From Pseudomonadota bacterium (GTDB lineage Bacteria > Pseudomonadota > Gammaproteobacteria > Burkholderiales > Ferrovaceae): a stretch of 25,991 bases of DNA. The stretch covers positions 1 to 25,991 of the forward strand of contig JAJZPY010000012.1 of NCBI GenBank assembly GCA_021811005.1, in the 5' to 3' direction. How positions within the stretch are numbered: the first letter of the stretch is position 1; each line of letters opens with the position of its first letter. The translations under genes and the position numbers were made by a program. The notes under the pieces were generated by a model that did not search any database, was not told the origin of the DNA, and worked only from the letters and a program-made list of their open reading frames with translations. Positions 1 to 5,622 of the stretch are shown here, piece by piece.

Positions 1-381
1 GGCCAGATGGGCTTGCATCAGCGTAATCTGGGTCCGCAGGCGCTCGGCTTTTCTGGACATCCGGTCCGGCGTGGTCAGATCGGGATCCTGGGGCGTGGAC
101 CGGGATTCAAACAGGGCTTTCATCTGCTCGCCCTGTGCGCGGGCGTCTTCCAGGGCTCCCGCTGACCAGGCATCCCAGGCGGTGGCCTGGGATGCCGTCA
201 GCACCAGTCGGTCCTTGAGATCGGTCAGGAGCTCCTGGGTATGGGCGGTCCAGTCAAAAGAGTGGGCAAAGGGGGCTGGCGGCTGCGGGTCTCGGCTGGA
301 GTCTCCCAGCGCCAACCCTCCTTGCAACATCAGGGTGCTGGCGGCAATCCAGAGGAGGGGGCGCTTGAACAGGGTTTTCAT
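1..381 (-). CDS. Spy/LTXXQ-type periplasmic protein, last visible gene of the mto operon (3' end outside window)
   Basis: The frame is open from an ATG at 381 to the window edge, giving 127 visible residues. The N-terminus is a signal peptide (basic start, hydrophobic stretch to about residue 25). A helical region follows with the motif LTASQ (61-65), which is the LTXXQ signature of Spy/CpxP-like periplasmic proteins. The protein is a clear paralogue of the protein at 11297-11905: both share STLMLQ in the signal peptide, a DW..HT..L.DLK block, LTA.Q..AWD.WS and TTPDRM. The gene starts 16 nt after the cymA stop, with a GAGG ribosome-binding site, so it is very probably co-transcribed with mtoDAB-cymA. 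Spy-like proteins are periplasmic chaperones or envelope-stress and metal sensors. A role in protecting or assembling the MtoAB conduit is inference. The second helical half predicted from the paralogue lies outside the window. Confidence 0.8.
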   Translation of the reverse strand, partial: MKTLFKRPLLWIAASTLMLQGGLALGDSSRDPQPPAPFAHSFDWTAHTQELLTDLKDRLVLTASQATAWDAWSAGALEDARAQGEQMKALFESRSTPQDPDLTTPDRMSRKAERLRTQITLMQAHLA

Positions 382-397
382 GGGTGGCCTCGCGATC

Positions 398-994
398 TCA
401 TTCATCCGGTTCGACGTATTCTTTCGGCAAGTGATGCGCAATGCCCTTGTGGCAATCGATGCACGTCTTGCCTTCTTCCCTGGCCTTCATGTGTTTTTTG
501 TAGGGCGTCTGTTTTTGCAGTTCGGGGCTCATGGCTTCAAAGCTGTGGCAGTTCCTGCATTCCCTCGAATTGCTTTCCTTCATGCGTTCCCATTCATGGG
601 AAGCCAGCGTCATGCGCCGCGCTTCGAATTTTTCCCGGGTATCGATGCTGCCGGTGATTTTGCCCCATATTTCGAAAGCCGCTTTTGATTTCCGGACGAT
701 CTTGTGAACCCAGTCTTTCGGCACGTGACAGTCGGAGCAGATGGCTCTCACGCCGCTGCGGTTGGTGTAATGGATGGTTTCCTTGTATTCCTGGTACACG
801 TTGTCGCGCATTTCATGGCAGGTGACGCAGAAATCGAGCGTGTTGGTCATTTCCATGCCCGTGTTGAACCCACCCCAGAAAATGATGCCGGCCACGAAAG
901 AAGTGCCTGCAATGGCGATGAGGGAGTATTTCGCGCTCGGTCGCTTGAGCATGTTCCAGAACCGTTTGAATGCGCCGGGATTGTTGTTGTCCAC
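398..994 (-). CDS. cymA: Tetraheme cytochrome c, NapC/NirT/CymA family
   Basis: A 198-residue protein with one N-terminal membrane anchor (about 22-42) and four CXXCH heme sites at residues 56-60, 86-90, 146-150 and 178-182. This is the layout of NapC/NirT/CymA inner-membrane cytochromes, which exchange electrons between the quinone pool and periplasmic cytochromes. The start is GTG at 994, with GGAG nine bases upstream; no ATG fits better. It lies downstream of mtoB in the order known from Sideroxydans (mtoD-mtoA-mtoB-cymA). In an Fe(II) oxidizer it could pass electrons uphill to quinone; in a metal reducer it would be a quinol dehydrogenase. The sequence does not decide between these. A 92-nt spacer with a strong hairpin separates it from mtoB, so its expression level may differ from that of mtoAB. 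Confidence 0.93.
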   Translation of the reverse strand: MDNNNPGAFKRFWNMLKRPSAKYSLIAIAGTSFVAGIIFWGGFNTGMEMTNTLDFCVTCHEMRDNVYQEYKETIHYTNRSGVRAICSDCHVPKDWVHKIVRKSKAAFEIWGKITGSIDTREKFEARRMTLASHEWERMKESNSRECRNCHSFEAMSPELQKQTPYKKHMKAREEGKTCIDCHKGIAHHLPKEYVEPDE

Positions 995-1027
995 GAAGGG
1001 TTACTCCAAAAGAATGAAACGGGAAGC

Positions 1028-1051
1028 GCCGGCGCTGGTGTCAGCGCCGGC
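1028..1051 (-). terminator. GC-rich hairpin between mtoB and cymA (attenuator, weak terminator or mRNA stabilizer)
   Basis: A perfect 10-bp stem (1028-1037 with 1042-1051) closes a 4-nt loop in the mtoB-cymA spacer. On the minus strand the hairpin is followed by TTCCCGTTTC, which has no clean U-run. It is therefore not a textbook terminator. Partial termination or 3' protection of the mtoDAB message is inferred. Confidence 0.5.
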
Positions 1052-1086
1052 TTGCGTCAAACAGGCTGTTGCCCGAGCATTCATCG

Positions 1087-3393
1087 TCAGAAGTTGTAGA
1101 CGTAAGTCACTGCCACCGTGTTCACGCTGTAGCCGCCCGGTTGCTGATTGGTGGCCATGAGCGTGGTCGGAGTGTAGAGGTACTGATAACCGTTGTAAAA
1201 ATAGTCGTTGCTGCTCAGGTGCTGGTAAATGTAGCGGAGCGCGACCTTGGAGTTTTTGTCCACCTGGTAAGTGCTCCCCAGCTTGAGTTGCGTCATGGCA
1301 TTGCGAATGTCAGGCAGCGAGCCGCACGACATGATGCTCGCGGCGCCACAGGTGAGCCCTGTGGTTGTGGTGGTGGCGTAATTGAGCTGCGTGCCATAGT
1401 TCGTGTTGCCGAGGGAATAGGTGAGATCCCCGGTCAGCTCCAGCTTGCCTTGCATGAATCCGCCTTGCTTGACGCCCAGTCCGAAGGTGGTGTCGTCATC
1501 CGTCAGGGTATTGTTCCAGCTGCCGTTGGCCGGAACGCTGAGGCGGGTGGCCGTGGCCGTGGTGACGGTGGTGGGGCCGTTCTGTAGGTTCGTCATGGTG
1601 CGTTCACGGGCCTGCCGGGTGAAGTAGGCCGACAGGGAGCCGCTTTCCCGGTACTGGTAGTTGGCATCCAGATTGAGGCTCCAGGATTTTCCGCTTTTCA
1701 CCCCATAGGTGGAGTCGTAGTAGTTGTCTTCCGTGTATTTGCCGCCCATTCCGAGGGACAGGCGGTCGGTTGCCTGCCAGTTGAGGTTGGCTTTCGGCCC
1801 CTGTTGGGTGCGCGAGGCGTCAAACATCGGATAGAAACCAGGAAAATCTCCTGCGTTGAGTCCGGGGATGAGGGTGGTGGCCGTGACCGGATTGCCTTTG
1901 GTGCCGATGAAGGCCGCAATGGCATTGGGGTCGAAATTGCTGTTGCGGTCGCTGTAGACATACCCCAGGCGGACATTGAGGCTCTCGTAAGGCTGAAGCT
2001 TGTAGGTGGCGTCCATCCGGTTGTCCTTGGTGGTCGTGGCAACCACGCAATTGGTCCCCGCCGGATAGCCTGCATTGACCCCATACTGGTTGCACCAGCG
2101 CGAAGTGTCTTCGTAGGTGTAGGCCAGCCGGAGGTTCTGCTTTTTGGCCAGGGCGTAGTCGCCCGCAAGCTCCACCTGGTATTTCCTGGTGCTGAGGGGG
2201 GTGTTGGGGTAATTGGCAATGCTGCCCGTTTCCCCGCTGATGGCATTGAAGTTGTAGATGTTGGATGAAGTCTGGTTGTCGCGTTCATCGTATTTGAGGC
2301 CGGCGGACAGCTTGAGCTTGCGTGTGGTCTGGTCCGTCAGCTTCATGTCGGCGTGGGTGGTGTTGACCAGGCCGTCAAGCGACGTGCGCGGCATCGGGCT
2401 CACCATCATCCCGGGGTCCACCACGAAACCGGTGTCCTGGGTGTTGCGGCCGTAGGAGAGGTTGCCGGCAAATTTGGTGCGCTCCGAAAAATTGTAGCCT
2501 CCAGCCAGATTGAGCTGATGGAACATGTTGCTGGGTGCCGTGCTCATGTTCTGCAGCGTATTGGCGCCGCCAAATGTCTGGAAAGTGACCTGGTTGTAGT
2601 TGTTGCGGAACAGGGAGCCGTAGTACCCGCCGCTCAGGTGCCCCTTGTCTCCTTTCCAGTTGAGCGCCAGGTTGATGGTGTCGGTCTGGTAGCTGGTGGG
2701 CATGGGCAGGATCGACACCACTTCGCCGCTGGCCCCGTTCAGGGCTGCAGCACCAAACCCCATCAGTTTGGCGCCGCTCTGGTCCAGGTGGTTGTAGTCG
2801 AAGCTCAGGTTCAGGCGCGAGTTGATGATCAGGTTGCTGTTGAATGACGTGTTGGCGCGCGTGGAACTGATTTCCAGGGGATGGAATGCGCCCAGCTGAG
2901 CGCTGTTCAGGGTTGTGGTGTTGGACGCCGTGCCGAAACTCGAAGGCAGGGTGAACACATTATTGCCCATCGCTCCCATGTAAGGGGTTTGATAGGTGTC
3001 CGTGATGTAGTGGCGCAGTTCGTCGTAACCCACGCCGACGCTCCAGCTGCCCTGGTTGCTGTAAGTGCCTTTCAGGGTGCGGGAGGTGAGGCCCAGGTCG
3101 TCGCCGAAGATGGACCAGCGTTCCGTGCCGCCCCCCTCATTGTTGGTGTAGGCGTTGCCGCCCCGGATGCCCATGTTGCCACCCAGGTACCATCCAGACC
3201 GGTCCAGCCCGGTGTATTCACCGTATTTGGCGGAATCGGCCGAGTTGTAAATGGGCCCCAGTTCCAGGAAGTTGGAAGGCGTTTTGAGTGCGGCGGCTTC
3301 CTGGTCGTCGGCTTGGGCAGGCAGTGCGGTGAGGGTGGCTGCCACGGCCAGGGCCAGCACGCTCAGCTTGAAGTGCGGGTTCATGTTTTTCAT
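1087..3393 (-). CDS. mtoB: Outer-membrane beta-barrel of a porin-cytochrome conduit, MtrB/PioB/MtoB family
   Basis: A 768-residue protein with a signal peptide (MKNMNPHFKL..., cleavage after AQA at residue 28). A long chain of alternating aromatic/polar strands follows, ending in YVYNF with a terminal Phe, the usual outer-membrane barrel signal. Length, composition and position next to a decaheme cytochrome fit the MtrB/PioB family, whose barrel sheathes the cytochrome across the outer membrane. The ATG at 3393 has GGAG six bases upstream; an in-frame ATG three codons later is a less well placed alternative. The mtoA stop is 21 nt upstream. The N-terminal CXXC motif known from Shewanella MtrB is absent. 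The only four cysteines are C434, C449, C682 and C690, two close pairs that may form loop disulfides. Confidence 0.92.
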   Translation of the reverse strand: MKNMNPHFKLSVLALAVAATLTALPAQADDQEAAALKTPSNFLELGPIYNSADSAKYGEYTGLDRSGWYLGGNMGIRGGNAYTNNEGGGTERWSIFGDDLGLTSRTLKGTYSNQGSWSVGVGYDELRHYITDTYQTPYMGAMGNNVFTLPSSFGTASNTTTLNSAQLGAFHPLEISSTRANTSFNSNLIINSRLNLSFDYNHLDQSGAKLMGFGAAALNGASGEVVSILPMPTSYQTDTINLALNWKGDKGHLSGGYYGSLFRNNYNQVTFQTFGGANTLQNMSTAPSNMFHQLNLAGGYNFSERTKFAGNLSYGRNTQDTGFVVDPGMMVSPMPRTSLDGLVNTTHADMKLTDQTTRKLKLSAGLKYDERDNQTSSNIYNFNAISGETGSIANYPNTPLSTRKYQVELAGDYALAKKQNLRLAYTYEDTSRWCNQYGVNAGYPAGTNCVVATTTKDNRMDATYKLQPYESLNVRLGYVYSDRNSNFDPNAIAAFIGTKGNPVTATTLIPGLNAGDFPGFYPMFDASRTQQGPKANLNWQATDRLSLGMGGKYTEDNYYDSTYGVKSGKSWSLNLDANYQYRESGSLSAYFTRQARERTMTNLQNGPTTVTTATATRLSVPANGSWNNTLTDDDTTFGLGVKQGGFMQGKLELTGDLTYSLGNTNYGTQLNYATTTTTGLTCGAASIMSCGSLPDIRNAMTQLKLGSTYQVDKNSKVALRYIYQHLSSNDYFYNGYQYLYTPTTLMATNQQPGGYSVNTVAVTYVYNF

Positions 3394-3414
3394 AGCAAAC
3401 TCCGATCCCAGAAA

Positions 3415-4407
3415 TTAGCGTTGGAAGTAGCCGCCGGCTGGGCTGTTCGAGCCGTGAATCTGGCTGTGGCAGTTCATGCAGGCGCGACCCACGAGATTCT
3501 TGTTGGGTGCCGAGGTCAACCCAGCCTGTTTTCCGGCTGCTGCGGGGCCCGCAGGCGAACCGCTGGCATGGGTGCCGTCATGGCACTCCTGGCACATGAA
3601 GGGCGGGCGCGATTTGAGCAAGGGCGTGATGTTGGAGCCATGCGGCGTATGGCAGTTGGTGCAGCTTTCCACCACCGGCTGATGCTCGAACAGGAACGGG
3701 CCGCGCTTTTCGGCATGGCACTGGAAACAGGTTTCCGTGACGGTGTTTTTCTTCAGCAGTTTCGGGCCCGTGGAGCCATGCGGATTGTGACAATCCGAGC
3801 AAACCACCTTGCCCACGTCGATGGGGTGGGTGGACATCTTGTGGCTGTCGGCACGCTGTTCCTTGTGGCAGGTGAAGCAGACGGCCGTCTGGGTTTTCTT
3901 CGCCAGCACGTTGTCCATGGGCTGGTGAACCTTGTGGCAGTCATTGCAGGCAAGGCCGTTGTTCTGGTGCGTGCCCCCGTCCCAGTTGTTGCGGTTGGTC
4001 CCGTTGTGGCAGGTCAGGCACTGGTTGGCGCGTGCCTTGTCGTCCGAGGCCGGATAGGTTTTCTTGCTGAACACGATGTCCGGTGCCGGGCGGCCCTTGA
4101 CGTTGGGATCGCCCTTGAGGTGTTTTTCGCTTTCCCCGTGGCAGGACTGGCAGGTGGGCGTGCGGGGGTCCCCTTTCACGCCATGCTTGGTCTGGTAAAT
4201 CGACAGCACCGGCACGGTTTCGCTTTCATCATGGCAACGCGTGCAGAGCGCGTCTTTGCGGAGGGAAGTCTGGGCTTGTTCGGCTTTGGATTTGGCCACA
4301 TCGCCGCCCAGTTCCGGCAATGTGCTTGCCGGCGCGGCAAAGGCCGGTACGGCGCCCAGGCTTCCCGCCAGCATGCAGGCAGCGAGCAGTTTTCGAATGA
4401 CGTTCAT
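3415..4407 (-). CDS. mtoA: Periplasmic/outer-membrane decaheme cytochrome c, MtrA/PioA/MtoA family
   Basis: A 330-residue protein with a signal peptide (cleavage near AFA, residue 24) and exactly ten CXXCH motifs. They start at residues 55, 86, 130, 154, 177, 203, 227, 249, 272 and 310. Ten hemes in about 330 residues is the size of MtrA, MtoA and DmsE; PioA carries an N-terminal extension that is missing here. In the family the protein threads through the MtoB barrel as a heme wire and moves electrons between the cell surface and the periplasm. Many extra His residues (for example HNPHG, HTPHG, HKVHQ) can supply bis-His ligands. The start at ATG 4407 has AGGGG about eight bases upstream. It lies 44 nt after mtoD and 21 nt before mtoB. 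No separate surface MtrC-like cytochrome is encoded in the window, as is typical of the Mto/Pio type. Confidence 0.95.
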   Translation of the reverse strand: MNVIRKLLAACMLAGSLGAVPAFAAPASTLPELGGDVAKSKAEQAQTSLRKDALCTRCHDESETVPVLSIYQTKHGVKGDPRTPTCQSCHGESEKHLKGDPNVKGRPAPDIVFSKKTYPASDDKARANQCLTCHNGTNRNNWDGGTHQNNGLACNDCHKVHQPMDNVLAKKTQTAVCFTCHKEQRADSHKMSTHPIDVGKVVCSDCHNPHGSTGPKLLKKNTVTETCFQCHAEKRGPFLFEHQPVVESCTNCHTPHGSNITPLLKSRPPFMCQECHDGTHASGSPAGPAAAGKQAGLTSAPNKNLVGRACMNCHSQIHGSNSPAGGYFQR

Positions 4408-4451
4408 GTGCTTATCCCCTGTCCCGTTTGTCAGATGGCTTCAGTTCGCCG

Positions 4452-4808
4452 TTATTGCGCCAGGATCCACTGCACGAGGTTGCGGATCTGGTCCATGTCC
4501 TTGGGAGGCGAGGTTTTGATGATCTTGTGTTCTTCTTCGTGCCCGTCCGGGAACTTGGCTTTTTCGCCGGAAGTGATGTGCTCGATCAGGCGCGATTCGG
4601 CGTTGGCCTTGCCGCGGAATTTTTCGGCCACCTTCTTGTAGGAAGGGCCATCCTTGTCCTTGTCGACGGCATGGCATTTGAAGCAGTTGTTCTGGCGCGC
4701 CAGGCTTTTGGCCGCTTCGGCATCGACGGCGTGGGCTGTGGGGACGAGCAGGAGCAGGGCGGCACAGGCCAGGGTTGCGGAGAGCGCAGAGCGTGCAGGT
4801 TTTTTCAT
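4452..4808 (-). CDS. mtoD: Monoheme class I cytochrome c, periplasmic electron shuttle
   Basis: A 118-residue protein with a signal peptide (cleavage after AHA, residue 27) and one heme site, CFKCH, at 42-46. The C-terminal helix LVQWILAQ is typical of small class I cytochromes c. It is the first gene of the mto operon, as in Sideroxydans, where MtoD is the soluble shuttle between the outer-membrane conduit and inner-membrane acceptors. The ATG at 4808 has a strong AGGTG ribosome-binding site six bases upstream. The usual sixth-ligand motif with Met between prolines (PMPP-like) is not visible. Candidate ligands near that place are His90, His94 and Met105, so axial ligation is uncertain. Confidence 0.88.
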   Translation of the reverse strand: MKKPARSALSATLACAALLLLVPTAHAVDAEAAKSLARQNNCFKCHAVDKDKDGPSYKKVAEKFRGKANAESRLIEHITSGEKAKFPDGHEEEHKIIKTSPPKDMDQIRNLVQWILAQ

Positions 4809-4840
4809 TTTTTCACCTCGGTAATCAGGCCGGTTGGCTT

Positions 4841-4881
4841 GCGTGAGGTGTTGGGATCCGGGGGATCAACACACTTCACGC
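4841..4881 (-). promoter_or_regulatory. Long imperfect dyad in the mtoD leader
   Basis: Three nested arms pair across a 3-nt loop: 4841-4846 with 4876-4881, 4848-4852 with 4868-4872, and 4855-4859 with 4863-4867. That gives 16 base pairs with a small internal loop and a GG bulge. The dyad lies 33-73 nt before the mtoD start. It could be an operator or a structured 5' leader of the mto mRNA. The sequence does not tell which. Confidence 0.45.
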
Positions 4882-4918
4882 CTGAGGTGAATTTTGATTT
4901 TTTGCGTTGCGAAAAAAT

Positions 4919-4978
4919 ATAGGACTACGTTGAAAATCGCCATAGGAAAACTCCTATGGCGACTCGGAGTGTTCCTAT
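4919..4978. promoter_or_regulatory. Four symmetric ATAGGA/TCCTAT hexamers upstream of the mto operon
   Basis: ATAGGA stands at 4919-4924 and 4942-4947, and its complement TCCTAT at 4952-4957 and 4973-4978. The copies are 23, 10 and 21 bp apart, start to start, so each outer copy sits about two helical turns from its inner neighbour. The inner pair is the core of a perfect 11-bp inverted repeat (4937-4947 / 4952-4962, loop AAAC). Read on the minus strand, that repeat is also a hairpin followed by TTTTC just after the regulator gene. It may thus serve as operator, weak terminator or both. Binding by the regulator encoded next door is inferred. Confidence 0.5.
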
Positions 4979-5622
4979 TCGCGCTCCAGGTCGAGCAGGC
5001 GGTGTTCGATGGCGTAGCGCACCAGGTCCACCTGGCTCGCCATGCCCATTTTTTCCAGAATATGGGTTTTGTGGGTGCTGACGGTCTTGATGCTGAGGGA
5101 GAGGTCTTCGGCAATGTCGGTCAGGCTGGTGCCGCGCACGATGCGGGTGAAGATTTCGTATTCGCGGTTGGACAGCGCCCGGTGCGGCTCGAGGTCCGAT
5201 CCCGAGGACACGTCGGTGGCCAGCAGTTCGGCCACCTTGGGGCTGATGAACAGGCCGCCGGCCGCCACCTTGCGCAGGGCGGGCAGCAGCAGCTCGCTGT
5301 CCTCCTCTTTGGAAAGGTAGCCTGAAGCCCCTGCCCGGATGGCGCGCACGGCATATTGTTCGACCGGGTGCATGCTGAAAACCAGGATGGGCAGCTTCGG
5401 GCGGGAAACCTTCAGCAGCTTGATGAGTTCCAGGCCGTTGCGGCCCGGCATGGACAGGTCGAGCACGACCAGGTCCCAGGAACGCGCTTCAACCAGGTCC
5501 AGGACCGTGTTGCCATCGCTGGCCTCTCCGGCCACGATCAGGTCGTCCGTGTCGGACAGGATCATTTTGAGGCCGTCCCGGATGATGGCGTGATCATCCG
5601 CGACCAGCACTTCATGTTTCAT
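4975..5622 (-). CDS. NarL/FixJ-type response regulator (REC + LuxR-type HTH)
   Basis: A 215-residue protein. The receiver domain (about 3-120) has the acidic pair D9/D10, phospho-acceptor D55 in VVLDLSMPG, S83 and K105. A LuxR/GerE-type helix-turn-helix covers about 148-210 (LSNREYEIFTRIVRG...STHKTHILEKM). The start is ATG 5622, with GGAG six bases upstream; the open frame upstream of it only overlaps the kinase gene and has no REC homology. The start codon overlaps the 3' end of the kinase gene by 11 nt (ATGAAACATGA), which suggests translational coupling. It lies 166 nt upstream of mtoD on the same strand. Control of the mto operon is a reasonable inference from this placement; no name can be assigned. 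Confidence 0.92.
   Translation of the reverse strand: MKHEVLVADDHAIIRDGLKMILSDTDDLIVAGEASDGNTVLDLVEARSWDLVVLDLSMPGRNGLELIKLLKVSRPKLPILVFSMHPVEQYAVRAIRAGASGYLSKEEDSELLLPALRKVAAGGLFISPKVAELLATDVSSGSDLEPHRALSNREYEIFTRIVRGTSLTDIAEDLSLSIKTVSTHKTHILEKMGMASQVDLVRYAIEHRLLDLERE

Noticed and set aside
2881..4641. 586-codon open frame on plus, antisense to mtoA/mtoB
   Set aside because: It lies opposite two genes with firm heme and barrel signatures, has no recognizable domain or ribosome-binding site, and is explained by G+C-rich codon use.
4937..4962. Hairpin as a strong intrinsic terminator of the regulator gene
   Set aside because: Only four T follow the stem on the minus strand. The symmetric hexamer pattern makes an operator at least as likely, so it was reported as regulatory.
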